Of a DNA stretch of 64,000 bases, positions 16,734 through 26,509 are shown one piece after another (position 1 is the stretch's first letter; each line of letters opens with the position of its first letter). The DNA comes from Oscillatoriaceae cyanobacterium Prado104 (GTDB lineage Bacteria > Cyanobacteriota > Cyanobacteriia > Cyanobacteriales > Microcoleaceae): NCBI GenBank assembly GCA_025454405.1, contig JALOON010000009.1, forward strand, positions 28,707 to 92,706, given 5' to 3'. A program made the position numbers and the translations under genes. The notes beneath the pieces are model-generated. The model was given only the letters and a program-made list of their open reading frames with translations. It did not search any database and was not told where the DNA came from.

Positions 16734-18521
16734 TTAATTGCTGCCCACAGGTGAGGTCCCCGGACGGCAAATTAGTTGACCTTGCACGTATAGCGGATCT
16801 GGCGGGCGGATGTTGCTGGCTCGATCGGTTTCGCAGATAATCGATACGGTAACAGGATTGCTTTTTGTAGCCGCGTCCGTCAAAAAAACAGCTCCCACAT
16901 ATGCTCTTTGGTTGATGCTCGTAGGTATCGCATAGTGATACGCTCCCCTAGTAGTCGTGTGGATGGCAAAGTTAAACTTCGACAGCGGCAGTTGAATGTT
17001 AAACGAGCGTTGCAGCAAACTGACACCACCAGTAAATACACCGTTGCGCGTGCGGAAGGTTTGCTGGCCGCGCATTAAAGCTTGAATTGCTGATTCCGCT
17101 CCGGGCGCTGTTGCCTGTCGCGCTGCTTGAAGTGCGGGCTGACTGCGCGGCTGTGATGTTGGTGCAGGTGTCGCTGCTGGTTGTTTTGCTTCTAGGGAGT
17201 TATTGGGTACTGGGCTGGTTTGGGGAACATTCCGGACTGGCTGCCGCGGCTCAACTCTAGCAATTGGCTCCACTCTGGTATTTGGGCTGCTCGTCAAAAA
17301 GAGTCCCAGCCCGCTATTGACTGCTAGTTGGAAGGCGTCTTCATTACCTGATGCTCCGAGGGATGCTGCTCTTTGAGCGTCTTCATTGGCTCCTTCGCTG
17401 TCTCCGACTATGCGGCGCACTTCGCTGCGGCGGTAGTAGCCAACCCCACTGTTGGGAGCGAGGCGGATAGCTTGGGCTATGTCGGAGTTAGCTCCTATGT
17501 AGTCTTTGATTTGAGCTCGGCTGACGCCCCGGAGTCCGTAGGCATCTGCAAAATTAGAATTGATTTGGATTGCTCTATCGAAGTCTGCAATCGCTTCTCT
17601 ATGATTTCCTAATTGAGCGTGGCTAGCGCCGCGAACGCGGTAGGCTTCGGCTAATTGGGGATTGTTTTTGATGGCTTCGATCGCATTTTCTAGAGCTGCT
17701 CTATAATTTTTTTGAGCGAAGTAGGCGTAAGCTAAACCGTTGAAGGCGTCGCCGGAGTTTTGATTGAATCGCAGTCCTTGGGTGAAATCGGCGATTGCAC
17801 CTTGATAATTTTGTCGTTTGAGTTTTTCTTTTCCCTGTTCGGCATAAGCTTTAGGAGCTAGTTCGACAAAAGTGTTAATCGGAATTCCCAAGTTTACCCA
17901 TGCTTTAACTACTCGGTCTTCTGCGCTCCCTTCTGTACGTCCGTGAACGCCAATTACGCGACCGCGAACATCGAGAACTGGTCCTCCGCTCATTCCTTGA
18001 CGAGTTGGATTTGTATAGATTAATTCATAGCCGTCATCTACTCGTTCGCGAGCTGAAATTTGCCCTGCTGTCATCTGACGGATCTGTCTGTTAATCGTGT
18101 CCCCCGGTTTCGGCCAGCCGGAAACGTAGACTTGTTCTCCCACTGTAGCTGTTTTAGAATCTCCCAATTGTGCTATCTGGTAATTATTCGAGCTGACAAA
18201 TGATACGATCGCTAAATCGACTCCTGGCAATTGAATAATGTTGTTCCGGTCTACTCGGTAGGAAGTGCGATCGGGTGCTACAATTGTTAATTCACCTCCT
18301 GAAGTTATTACGTGTTTTGCAGTGAGCGCGTAATAGGTACTTCCTTCTTTCGCAACAATTATCCCCGAACCCTGATTTCCTCCTGTAATTAATACTGTAA
18401 TTTGCTCGGCAATTTTATTGACTTGTTCTGCTGTTTGTGCTGTGGCATCTTGCGTTTGTACTATCGCTATTGTTGCAACGATCGGGGCTGCTAGAAGTCC
18501 GTATTTCAGGTTAATTGTCAT
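16734..18521 (-). CDS. Secreted trypsin-like protease with TPR repeats and a pilin-like C-terminal domain
   Basis: 595 residues in three parts after a signal peptide (about 1-29). First, a serine protease domain of the HtrA/trypsin type (30-215) with H70 (LTAKH), D102 (GVDLAI) and S178 (RQGMSGGP). Second, about four TPR units (228-385; LKRQNYQGAIADFTQGLRFN, NYRAALENAIEAI, and so on), then a Pro/Gln-rich linker. Third, a C-terminal region (475-595) starting IQALMRGQQTFRTRNGVF, which matches the soluble part of cyanobacterial type IV pilin-like G/H proteins but lacks their membrane helix. It would act in the periplasm. It is last in a minus-strand cluster with COP23, kinase and tubulin-like genes. 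Confidence 0.85.
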   Translation of the reverse strand: MTINLKYGLLAAPIVATIAIVQTQDATAQTAEQVNKIAEQITVLITGGNQGSGIIVAKEGSTYYALTAKHVITSGGELTIVAPDRTSYRVDRNNIIQLPGVDLAIVSFVSSNNYQIAQLGDSKTATVGEQVYVSGWPKPGDTINRQIRQMTAGQISARERVDDGYELIYTNPTRQGMSGGPVLDVRGRVIGVHGRTEGSAEDRVVKAWVNLGIPINTFVELAPKAYAEQGKEKLKRQNYQGAIADFTQGLRFNQNSGDAFNGLAYAYFAQKNYRAALENAIEAIKNNPQLAEAYRVRGASHAQLGNHREAIADFDRAIQINSNFADAYGLRGVSRAQIKDYIGANSDIAQAIRLAPNSGVGYYRRSEVRRIVGDSEGANEDAQRAASLGASGNEDAFQLAVNSGLGLFLTSSPNTRVEPIARVEPRQPVRNVPQTSPVPNNSLEAKQPAATPAPTSQPRSQPALQAARQATAPGAESAIQALMRGQQTFRTRNGVFTGGVSLLQRSFNIQLPLSKFNFAIHTTTRGAYHYAIPTSINQRAYVGAVFLTDAATKSNPVTVSIICETDRASNIRPPDPLYVQGQLICRPGTSPVGSN

Positions 18522-18692
18522 AGAATTATGCTCCCTTCTGGGCTTAAATATTTTTTAAAAGTTGGAACTTAAATACAGAGAACGGTCGATCGAGAATCCG
18601 ACAGTTGCCAATTCAATAAAAATCAAATTGTCAACTGCCAACTGTTTGCTGCCAACACTTTAAAAAAGTGAGTTGCTATCGCCAGATTCGAT

Positions 18693-19262
18693 CTACTGCG
18701 ACGATTCAGATTCGATCGGTTGGGTATTGAGATATTCGCCCATATCGATGTAAAGTCGATCGTTAATTTCTACATCAATTCGGCTAGAAGGTGCACTTTC
18801 GTTGAGTGAATTGGCTCCTGCTTGATGGCGCAAATTCAACAGGCGTTTTAATGTTTCTCGCGGATTGCTGCCCGGTTTAATGGTAAATAACAAGCCGCTG
18901 TTTGGTAACTCGCGAGCGCAGTCGCCACCGGGACGGTTGGCAACGCAAATTACAGGTTGTCGGTTAATAATTCCGGTAGTCAGGTATTTGAGCCGTCCGG
19001 TTTTGTAATATTGTTGAAATCTGTCAGACACCAGTTCGCAGCGTCGCTGAGCGTCAAATCCAGCGTCTGAAAAACTATTAGAAACCCAATTGATTACTGT
19101 AAAGCTGCCTTCGGGCCTGCGCAAAATAGTTGCTGGCTGACCTGCTTTTTTGCCGCAAAAGAAGCCTGAGGTTTGGGCCGCAGCCGGACTGCTGGCTGCA
19201 ATGGTGGTAACAAGTGCGATCGCCGATACAGCGATCGAAGATGTTAGTGTTTTAAGCTTCAT
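18693..19262 (-). CDS. COP23 domain protein
   Basis: 189 residues. A signal peptide (1-29, ending SSPAAAQ) precedes a domain starting SGFFCGKKAGQPATILRR and containing DAQRRCELVSDRFQQYY, ITRQPVICVA-like text and GGDCARELPNSGLLFTI. These four cysteines and the RCxxVSxRFQ block define the COP23 domain, named after a circadian-expressed membrane-associated protein of cyanobacteria. Its molecular role is not known. Genes for COP23 proteins often sit next to trypsin/TPR proteins, as here (171 bp from the next gene, same strand). Confidence 0.88.
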   Translation of the reverse strand: MKLKTLTSSIAVSAIALVTTIAASSPAAAQTSGFFCGKKAGQPATILRRPEGSFTVINWVSNSFSDAGFDAQRRCELVSDRFQQYYKTGRLKYLTTGIINRQPVICVANRPGGDCARELPNSGLLFTIKPGSNPRETLKRLLNLRHQAGANSLNESAPSSRIDVEINDRLYIDMGEYLNTQPIESESSQ

Positions 19263-19501
19263 TAGCTATTCTGTTCCTTATTTGCGTGATGGATTTGCGT
19301 GATGGATTTGTATGATGGATTTGATAGCTGATTCAGAATAAGTGGAGACGCGACTTTTCAGAGCGGATTTTAAATGTATAACCGACTAGCAGCAAACATC
19401 GCCCTTTAACTTGCGATCGCGGTTTCCTGAATATTTGCGTACATTCACTGAATGGTGATTTATTTTGACATCTGTATGGCGATTATAGCAGAAACCGTAT
19501 C

Positions 19502-19572
19502 TAGATGTTAAGTGTTAGGTTTGAGATTTTAGGTTTGAGATTTTAGGTTTGAGATTTTAGGTTTGAGACTTA
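19502..19572. repeat. 14-bp tandem repeat TTAGGTTTGAGATT
   Basis: About four copies of a 14-bp (two heptamers) unit in the gap between the kinase and COP23 genes. The remainder of this 361-bp gap shows no gene; GATGGATTTG is also repeated near 19287-19322. Confidence 0.75.
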
Positions 19573-19623
19573 TGTCCTACCACTGTGCCACCTACCACCT
19601 ATCGCTTCATTAATGGTGCCGGA

Positions 19624-21369
19624 TTAGAAAAGAGTTTTGTTGCCGTCTTTAGGAGTTGGGGCATCGGGGAGAGAGGGGGAGGGTTTGGGATCTGGTGGGA
19701 GTTCGCTACTGTCGGATGGCGGTTTAAAAAGGTCGTAATCTGGACTTGGTGTAGCTTCGGAACTGGATGGTTCGGGAGTTGACGGTTCGGGACTCGCCTG
19801 TTCGGGGCTGGGGGCTTGGCGGATGGAATTTTCAATGTCTTGAATTTGGCGCTCCCATTCTGCTAAACGGGCTTTTACTTTGTCAGCAATCAAGGAATCG
19901 GTAGCTATTGTTTTGAGTTGGTCTGTTGCTTGAATCAACAGAGATTTCTGTTTGGATAATTCGATTTCTTTTGGTGCATTTTCCGCGATCGCCTCTGCTG
20001 CTTCTAATTGTTTCTCGGCTTGTGCTTCTCTTGCCAAATGCACTTCCATTCCAGTCAATTCGCTTTGATAGGAAGGCAAGAGTTTTTGGGTATCGGGATA
20101 AACTTTAGCCGTTGGCGGAATGCTTGAAAGTCGCTCGATCGCGCTTTTCATGCGATCGCGAGCGGCCTGCAAATCTCCGACTGTTTGAGCGTTTTGCCCT
20201 AAAACCCGCGCTCCAGCAGCCTGTTGGACGGCGCTATTGTAACTTTCGTTAAAGGGTTTATCCGCCACACAGTTATTGAGAGGGCGGCACAAAAAACCAA
20301 TGCGAGGCGACTCAAGAGCGGCAACTCCACCGACTAGGAACAAAATTGGCAAGACAATTAGGGCGATCTTTTTCCACTGAGATGAATTGTCGCGGTTTTG
20401 ATACTGTTGGGCTCGAGGATAATTTACAGACTGGTATGAATTGCCTGTATATTGACTGTCAGTAGAAATTATAGTTGAGTCTTGCCCAGCACCTTGACTT
20501 AATTCAGTTTCTGATGAACTCATAATAGTTTTTTGTGTTGTTCGATCGTTATCGATCGCATTTAAAACATCTCTAGCTGACTGATAGCGATCGCTCGGTT
20601 TTTCCTGCAACATTTTATCAACAATTATCGCCAATTTGTCGCTAACATTTACGTGCGATCGCCATTCCCAATCCCCATCGTAATTCCTCAAAGTATTTGG
20701 TTCTTTACCAGTTAGCAAGACGATTGCCGTCACGGCCAAAGCATAGAGGTCGCTATTGGGATAACACTCACCGCCCCGTAACTGTTCCGATGGAGCATAA
20801 GCTACTTTTCCCACTTGAGTAGGTTGGCTTGAACTAGCAAAACCACCGCTACTTATGAGTTGTGTTTCCGCATATTTAACCACGCCGAAATCAATCAGCA
20901 CTGGTTTTGATTTGCCCTGCGGCAGCATGATATTATCCGGTGAAATATCGCGGTGAATAATCCCTTTTCCGTGAATGTATTCGAGAACTTCCAGAATATC
21001 CCGCAGCCATTGAACGATATCTTTTTCGGCAAATGTTTGACCTTGAAGCCGTAAATCCCAGTAAGTTTTGCCATTAACAAATTCCTGCACGATAAACAAT
21101 CGATCGTTATCTTCAAACCACTCAACAAACTCTGGGATTTGGCGGTGATTGCACTTATCTAAAATTTTAGCTTCTCGAATAAATAGTTCGCGAGCTTTTT
21201 GCAATGCTTCTGGTTTGGTATTGCTGGGAGCAAACTCCTTGAGAACGCAATAATTATTTTTTTGTTTGTCTGACGCTAAATAGGTGCGACCAAATCCACC
21301 TTGACCCAAAATTCGGTCAATTACATAGCGTTCTTTAATCAAAGTTGTAGCAGATAGTTCGGGTATCAC
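19624..21369 (-). CDS. Membrane Ser/Thr protein kinase
   Basis: 581 residues. The kinase domain (about 14-275) has the glycine loop GQGGFG (22-27), lysine K44, HRD motif I-H139-R-D141 with N146, and DFG at 160-162; all catalytic residues are present. After a linker, one membrane helix (about 334-351) leads to an extracytoplasmic part with a coiled-coil-like helical region (370-510, rich in A/Q/E) and a Pro/Ser/Glu tail. The layout is that of bacterial PknB-type receptor kinases with an unrecognised sensor. It lies downstream of the tubulin-like gene (485-bp repeat-filled gap) and may phosphorylate products of the cluster (inference). Confidence 0.92.
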   Translation of the reverse strand: MIPELSATTLIKERYVIDRILGQGGFGRTYLASDKQKNNYCVLKEFAPSNTKPEALQKARELFIREAKILDKCNHRQIPEFVEWFEDNDRLFIVQEFVNGKTYWDLRLQGQTFAEKDIVQWLRDILEVLEYIHGKGIIHRDISPDNIMLPQGKSKPVLIDFGVVKYAETQLISSGGFASSSQPTQVGKVAYAPSEQLRGGECYPNSDLYALAVTAIVLLTGKEPNTLRNYDGDWEWRSHVNVSDKLAIIVDKMLQEKPSDRYQSARDVLNAIDNDRTTQKTIMSSSETELSQGAGQDSTIISTDSQYTGNSYQSVNYPRAQQYQNRDNSSQWKKIALIVLPILFLVGGVAALESPRIGFLCRPLNNCVADKPFNESYNSAVQQAAGARVLGQNAQTVGDLQAARDRMKSAIERLSSIPPTAKVYPDTQKLLPSYQSELTGMEVHLAREAQAEKQLEAAEAIAENAPKEIELSKQKSLLIQATDQLKTIATDSLIADKVKARLAEWERQIQDIENSIRQAPSPEQASPEPSTPEPSSSEATPSPDYDLFKPPSDSSELPPDPKPSPSLPDAPTPKDGNKTLF

Positions 21370-21390
21370 TATTTTCTAATCTTGCTTCAG

Positions 21391-21700
21391 AGCAACCTAC
21401 AGAAATTTCGTTTTTACACAAATCTCGATCCCCCTAAATCCCCCTTAAGAAAGGGGACTTCAAGAACTTTTCCATCTCTCCCCATCGAAGAGAAACCTAG
21501 AGAAATTTCGTTGTTACACAAATCTCGATCCCCCTAAATCCCCCTTAAGAAGAGGGGGACTTTAAGAACTTTTCCATCTCTCCCCCTCAGAGCAACCTAG
21601 AGAAATTTCGCTTTTACACAAATCTCGATCCCCCTAAATCCCCCTTAAGAAGGGGGACTTTAAGAACTTTTCCATCTCTCCCCATAGAAGAGAAATTTTG
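21391..21700. repeat. 100-bp tandem repeat, three copies
   Basis: AGAAATTTCG recurs at 21401, 21501 and 21601, exactly 100 bp apart, and a diverged form at 21691. Each unit carries CCCCCTAAATCCCCCTTAAG and a TCTCTCCCC block. The CCCCC..GGGGG core is the same as in the 61617-62110 minisatellite. At 21768-21833 follows a pair of GAAACCGGGTTTCT inverted ends. Confidence 0.85.
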
Positions 21701-21767
21701 ACGCTCTTGCTCCCCCCTTTTTAAGGGGGGCTGGGGGGGATCGGGCACCATTTTCAACAAGCATTAA

Positions 21768-21833
21768 GAAACCGGGTTTCTAACGATCGATCTGGGTTTT
21801 CTTGCATAATCTTTGCCAGAAACCCGGTTTCTG
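21768..21833. repeat. Dispersed element with GAAACCGGGTTTCT ends
   Basis: AGAAACCGGGTTTCT and AGAAACCCGGTTTCT flank about 36 bases, just after the tubulin-like gene's stop. One more copy of the window-wide family. Confidence 0.75.
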
Positions 21834-21854
21834 ACCTTGATGCAAAATCTCAGT

Positions 21855-24800
21855 TTAACCGAGTTGAATTAGCTTCGTACCGCACCGAGCGCAGAATTTA
21901 GAACTATGAGGATTCTTGTGACCGCAGCTCGTACAAAATACAAAATCTTGCTGGATTTTTGCCGGCGGTGGCTCAACCACATCAGGAGGATTGATGACAG
22001 TATTAGCAGTATAAATTGACTCTTGTTTCTGAGTTGCGTTCGTTACATTCGGTTGAGATTGCGGCGGAGTTTGAGCAACGGGTGCGGGCGTCGGAGTTTG
22101 ACCGGCCGCCGGCGGGAGAAACTTGTAAGTTTCGATCAATTCTTGAACAATCTTAAGTTCTCGTTTGTAAACCGGACTTTCGTTTCCTCCTTCTTTATCT
22201 AATTCAACTTCCCGCGCATCAAGATATGCCTTCAGTTGAGTGTATAACTGTTGTTTTTGCGGCACATCTTCCGCCGCCGTCAAGATTTCTGTCACCTGTC
22301 TTTGAATCTCTTCTTTGTCAGGACGACAGGCGACAACTTCCAAAAGTTGCACCGTTTCTTCCCAACTCGAAGCCAAATCTACATTCTCCGTACCCAGCAC
22401 ATTTTTTACTGTGTAGCGAATCACTTTTTCCTTGGTATTGCGGTTTTCTTCCCGGCGCAAAACTCCCAAAGCACGCGCTTGCACTACCAGTTTCAAGATT
22501 TTCTCATCCTCGGGAAATACATCCCAAAAAGGCGCTTCTTTTTGAATGTGAACTGGGATGGGAGGGTCTTTGCTTTCTCCCCGTGCTTTGGCTCGTTTTG
22601 CCTGGATTGATTGCCCTTTCCAATCTTGATAAGATTGTCGCAATTCCCGCATTCCTTCAATGCAGCGCAAGGAAAAACCGCCGATTTCTTGCACGAAAAC
22701 TATGCGGTGGCGTTCTGCTTCTCCCAGTGGGGTAATTGCATCGTTGCTACCTACCCGTTCTCGGAGTAAAGGAATTAATTTAATGGCAGCGGGTTCGGTG
22801 CTGTTGCGCCCGCCAACAATGGCTGCTTTGGTATTGAGTGCTGGCGTAAAACCTGCATCTTTTCCCTTCATGATCGGATCGGAAAGCAGAATTAGGGGTT
22901 TAGATTTATTGTAGGCGATCTCGAGTTGACTGCGAATGTCTGTTTCGTCATTTTTAAACATTTTAAACAGTCCGTCGCAGGCCGCTAAATCTCGTTTTAA
23001 GCGACTGCTATTAGGTGCGTTTGTTATTACCAACCGCGTTTTTTCATCGATAATTTCCTTGAAATCCGGATCTTGTACGTCCTGCAATTGCGGCAAGTCA
23101 AACAGTCGCATTACTTCATCCGCCTCGCGGTTTTGTTTCCACAGCGGGCTAGCTTCTTCGAGCACTTGCTTTGACAAATTGCTGCAAGTTCCGTCCATTC
23201 CCAATTCGTACTTGCTGCGCGCACCTTCGGAAGCACCTGCTAATTGTTCGATCGTATCTCGGTACAAGTCATTTAGTTGCTGGCGATCGAACAATTTGAT
23301 ACCGTTAATTACCAGTACATCCGCACTGCTGGCTTGTTTGTCTGCTGCTGCTTGAAACTCATCGCGATTTTGCCGCAACTTTTGATTCAAGCGAGCCAAA
23401 CGAGTTTCTAAGTCTGTTAAATGCTCTTGCAGCCTGATAATTACTTCGACTCCCAAGTTTCTGATTTTGCGCTGAATAATCGCAATTAAACTTCCCTCTA
23501 ACCCGCTCAGAGCCGCAGCACAATACCGTTCCATTGCATCTTGTTTGCTCAAACCAAACTTATCTTGGTAATGAGTAACATCTTCCAAACCCTTTTGGTA
23601 TTGTTGCAGGAAACGCCCCTCATTTGGCTCCCAAATTTTTTCGGCTTCCCGCCGAAACTTCTCCACAGCATTTTCAAAAATTTGCCGCACTGTAACGATA
23701 AAAGCATCGGCAAATTTTGGTCCTTTATTGCGGTCTTCAAGAATCGCGTAAAATTCAGTTTCTAGGCTTTTGCGTCCTTCTTTGATAAGGCGATTGCGGT
23801 TATCGTACATTTTTTGCAGGTAATCGCCGTGCAATCGCTCGTCGGGACTCATTTCGCGCAGGTGTTCGCTGCGATATTCCTCAACTTTCTTTTGTAAATA
23901 GTTGACAAATTGCAGGATTTTGCCTTTTTCTCCCCCAAAAATTCCCAACAATCCTTGCTGGGTAGATTGGAGTTTGTTGTCTCCATTAATTTCGTTGCGG
24001 ATGCTGTTTACCCAGTTGGAAAGTTCTGCTAAATAAGATTTATCGCCCGCAGCCATCAAATCTGTCAGCATTTCCATTTCTGTGAGTCGAATTCGTTTGA
24101 GGTCGCTTTGTACGACTTCCTGGAGATTGGGGACTAATTGTACTGATTCGTTCAGCCACCAACTCACAAAATCCGCCGCTAGTCGATTGGCTAAAGATGT
24201 GCGAATTTGGGCGATCGGAATTTCAATTGTTGACAGCCCAAAACTCATAAATTGTTTGGAATAGCTGCGACCGCCGGGGTCTGCTTGGGCCCACGAACCT
24301 TTAATGTTATCTCGGATCGATCGCTTGTGGGGAGCAAAATCTGAGGTCAAGTCGAGGAAGATATTCTGAGCGATCATTTCCCGAATTTGGTCGAGGGGAA
24401 ATTCTGTTTCGCCGTTTTTTGTTCCGACTAAATAAGTAAAGTCAAAAGGCGGTCTTTTGTCGCGGATTTCATCAATTAAACCAGCGCTGTACTGCACTGA
24501 ATATTCCGTGCGGTAGTCGGAAAAATAGCTCAATTCCATTAAGGCTGCGTAGCCGTTAGCTAAAACTCGATCGCCCACATTAATGCCAGCAAAAGCGTTG
24601 GGCATCGGTACAATTGCTGTAGTATTGGGACTCGATTGTCCTTGCAACCACTTGCGCACGGCATAGCCGATATCGATAATCATCCCGCTACCCGTACCGC
24701 CAGAAATTGAGCCGGTCACAAACACGTTTATCGAGTTACTATTTACCTTGACGTTGTATTTGTCCAACATCGAAGTGTCGTGACCTTTGACGCGATCGCA

Positions 24801-25220
24801 GGCTGCATTAAAGGCTCGTTTAATGTTATGATAGTTGTGAAAAAATGCAAACCGACCGCAGGCTCGAATCTGTCCGGCTCCCGCTTCTAACGCCGTCATG
24901 TTGCGCTCTAATTCATTGGGAAACCAAGCTTCGATCCACGGGAAGTTGTCCATGCTGGACATGATATTTTCTACTTCAGTACCGCTAACTTTAGCAAAGA
25001 ATTTTTCGTTGTCTTTAAACGGAGTTCCGCCCGCACCGGGATTGTTGAGTTTGTATTCTTTGTCTGTATCGACGATCAGAAAACTGATAATCGGAAAATT
25101 CTTTAAGCTTCCGTAGGTTTCTTCTACTAAGCGGCGCACCCTCGCCAGCACTTCATTACCAGTTCCTCCGACTCCGATTAATACGGTAGGAACCATACTT
25201 TTTTCATCAACAGCAGCCAT
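21855..25220 (-). CDS. Tubulin-like GTPase domain protein with C-terminal zinc ribbon
   Basis: 1121 residues. The N-terminal quarter is tubulin/FtsZ-like: IGVGGTGNEVL (16-25, the first nucleotide loop), then TGSISGGTGSGM (169-180), equivalent to the GGGTGSG tubulin signature. This fits the Pfam Tubulin_2 group, large proteins distinct from FtsZ. The middle (about 380-680) is long helical sequence with coiled-coil character (KKVEEYRSEHLREM, RLARLNQKLRQNRDEF). Residues about 1045-1090 are Pro/Gln/Thr-rich. The end is a double-CxxC zinc ribbon, FCTSCGHKNP and FCARCGTK. It is cytosolic, probably GTP-binding and perhaps polymerising. It is flanked by VWA and kinase genes on the same strand. Function unknown. 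Confidence 0.88.
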   Translation of the reverse strand: MAAVDEKSMVPTVLIGVGGTGNEVLARVRRLVEETYGSLKNFPIISFLIVDTDKEYKLNNPGAGGTPFKDNEKFFAKVSGTEVENIMSSMDNFPWIEAWFPNELERNMTALEAGAGQIRACGRFAFFHNYHNIKRAFNAACDRVKGHDTSMLDKYNVKVNSNSINVFVTGSISGGTGSGMIIDIGYAVRKWLQGQSSPNTTAIVPMPNAFAGINVGDRVLANGYAALMELSYFSDYRTEYSVQYSAGLIDEIRDKRPPFDFTYLVGTKNGETEFPLDQIREMIAQNIFLDLTSDFAPHKRSIRDNIKGSWAQADPGGRSYSKQFMSFGLSTIEIPIAQIRTSLANRLAADFVSWWLNESVQLVPNLQEVVQSDLKRIRLTEMEMLTDLMAAGDKSYLAELSNWVNSIRNEINGDNKLQSTQQGLLGIFGGEKGKILQFVNYLQKKVEEYRSEHLREMSPDERLHGDYLQKMYDNRNRLIKEGRKSLETEFYAILEDRNKGPKFADAFIVTVRQIFENAVEKFRREAEKIWEPNEGRFLQQYQKGLEDVTHYQDKFGLSKQDAMERYCAAALSGLEGSLIAIIQRKIRNLGVEVIIRLQEHLTDLETRLARLNQKLRQNRDEFQAAADKQASSADVLVINGIKLFDRQQLNDLYRDTIEQLAGASEGARSKYELGMDGTCSNLSKQVLEEASPLWKQNREADEVMRLFDLPQLQDVQDPDFKEIIDEKTRLVITNAPNSSRLKRDLAACDGLFKMFKNDETDIRSQLEIAYNKSKPLILLSDPIMKGKDAGFTPALNTKAAIVGGRNSTEPAAIKLIPLLRERVGSNDAITPLGEAERHRIVFVQEIGGFSLRCIEGMRELRQSYQDWKGQSIQAKRAKARGESKDPPIPVHIQKEAPFWDVFPEDEKILKLVVQARALGVLRREENRNTKEKVIRYTVKNVLGTENVDLASSWEETVQLLEVVACRPDKEEIQRQVTEILTAAEDVPQKQQLYTQLKAYLDAREVELDKEGGNESPVYKRELKIVQELIETYKFLPPAAGQTPTPAPVAQTPPQSQPNVTNATQKQESIYTANTVINPPDVVEPPPAKIQQDFVFCTSCGHKNPHSSKFCARCGTKLIQLG

Positions 25221-25230
25221 AATCCCCTCC

Positions 25231-25326
25231 TAAATAGTTGATAGTTGATAGTTGACAGTTGATATTTTGTTCGGTCAATTACCAGCGATTGAAACGGTTT
25301 GTAGTGCGGACTTAAGTCCGCACTGC
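25231..25326. repeat. TTGATAG heptamers and GGACTTAAGTCC palindrome
   Basis: TTGATAG/TTGACAG units at 25231-25265, then GTAGTGCGGACTTAAGTCCGCACTGC at 25301-25326, a near-perfect palindrome. It sits between the VWA and tubulin-like genes and may attenuate transcription between them (inference). Confidence 0.7.
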
Positions 25327-25351
25327 GAACAAATCCTCTTGTTTTACAAAG

Positions 25352-26266
25352 TTAACAACCGTCACCAAAAATTGGCAGACCGACTAATTTCCAAATAATG
25401 CTAGGCGTGCAAGCCGTCCAGAAAAATGCATTGCCCAATGCTGCCTGACCTGCTAGAGTCATGTCCATCTTCATCATGCCTTGAAATAACCACCGATCGA
25501 GCGGCATCGTCAGCGTCCACATCAAAGCGATCCAAGCTGCACCCAACCAAAAAATTACCCATTTGATGTTACTATTCAACTTGGGAAAGATTTTTTCAGT
25601 AAATGAAGTATTGAGATTCACGTCGGCACCGGAAATATAAATTCCTCCTGTTTGTATAGTAGCTTGTTTGAGTGGCTCGAAACTTTTTCCCCCGAAGGTA
25701 ATGCCATTAATTTTAACTTTGCGATCGACAGCTTCCTTAACAGTTTGCGGGGAAAGTTCGATGCCGGCATCGCTAACAATGACAATTTCGCGACAGCTAT
25801 TTGCCACAGTTTGAAAAGCATTTAGTGCCTGCCGGATGGGAACGTCCAGACTGTCTTGGGGAGGTTCTGGTTGCAGGGATCTGGGCAAGTTGGAGTCTTG
25901 CAAAGCTCTGACTAATTCTGCTTCTACCTTTTTGGTATCCGAACTAAAGCTACTGGTTAATGCTGGTGCTTTTCCACCGCCAATGCCAAATACTTGAATG
26001 GTATTGGGATTGCTCGGCAATTGAGAATTTACTGCTAAATAGGCTTTGACTGCTGCCACTTCTTGCTGCATAATTGTGCCTGGAGCATTGAAGGCTTGGG
26101 GCTGGTAGGTGCTGCTGCTGAGATCGAGGGCGATCGCAACTGCTATATTTGGTCTGCCAAACCCGAATATGCCGAAAAGTGCTGCGGCAATTAAACAGAA
26201 ACACAGCACGATTAACGGTCTTTGAAATAAAGGATGTTGCCACAGCGGGCGTTGAGTTCTAATCAC
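25352..26266 (-). CDS. Membrane-bound VWA domain protein
   Basis: 304 residues. A membrane helix (about 18-37) is followed by a von Willebrand A domain (40-225). The metal-ion site starts with D48-L-S50-S-S52 (ALDLSSST), and later IVIVSDAGIEL supplies the expected aspartate. A second membrane segment is near 238-260 (KWVIFWLGAAWIALMWTL), with a further hydrophobic stretch near the C-terminus. The VWA part is therefore predicted outside the cytoplasm and would bind a partner through Mg2+. Neighbours are a periplasmic-binding-like receptor upstream and the tubulin-like gene downstream (131-bp gap). Confidence 0.85.
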   Translation of the reverse strand: MIRTQRPLWQHPLFQRPLIVLCFCLIAAALFGIFGFGRPNIAVAIALDLSSSTYQPQAFNAPGTIMQQEVAAVKAYLAVNSQLPSNPNTIQVFGIGGGKAPALTSSFSSDTKKVEAELVRALQDSNLPRSLQPEPPQDSLDVPIRQALNAFQTVANSCREIVIVSDAGIELSPQTVKEAVDRKVKINGITFGGKSFEPLKQATIQTGGIYISGADVNLNTSFTEKIFPKLNSNIKWVIFWLGAAWIALMWTLTMPLDRWLFQGMMKMDMTLAGQAALGNAFFWTACTPSIIWKLVGLPIFGDGC

Positions 26267-26276
26267 CGATCGGCCT

Positions 26277-26492
26277 AATGATTTTAGATTTTAGATTTTG
26301 GATTTTCGATTGGAAATCGTTGGATTTTGGATTTTGGATTTTCGATTGGGGAATCGTTGGATTTTGGATTTTGGATTTTGGATGGTCGATCGTAGATTGA
26401 GGATTGTCAATCGATCGACTCTTCCTTCTTCTTTCTTCTTTCTTCCTTCTTCCTTCTTCCTTCTTCCTTCTTCCTTCTTCCTTCTTCCTTCG
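26277..26492. repeat. GATTTTA/GATTTTG and TTCTTCC heptamer arrays
   Basis: Two arrays lie back to back: GATTTTG-type units (26280-26400), then TTCTTCC units (26425-26490). They fill the gap between the receptor-like and VWA genes. Apparent frames through them are low-complexity. Confidence 0.8.
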
Positions 26493-26509
26493 TGTCAACG
26501 ATCGACTGT

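Noticed and set aside
22226..22735. 169-residue plus-strand frame inside the tubulin-like gene
   Set aside because: Antisense shadow of a strongly supported gene.
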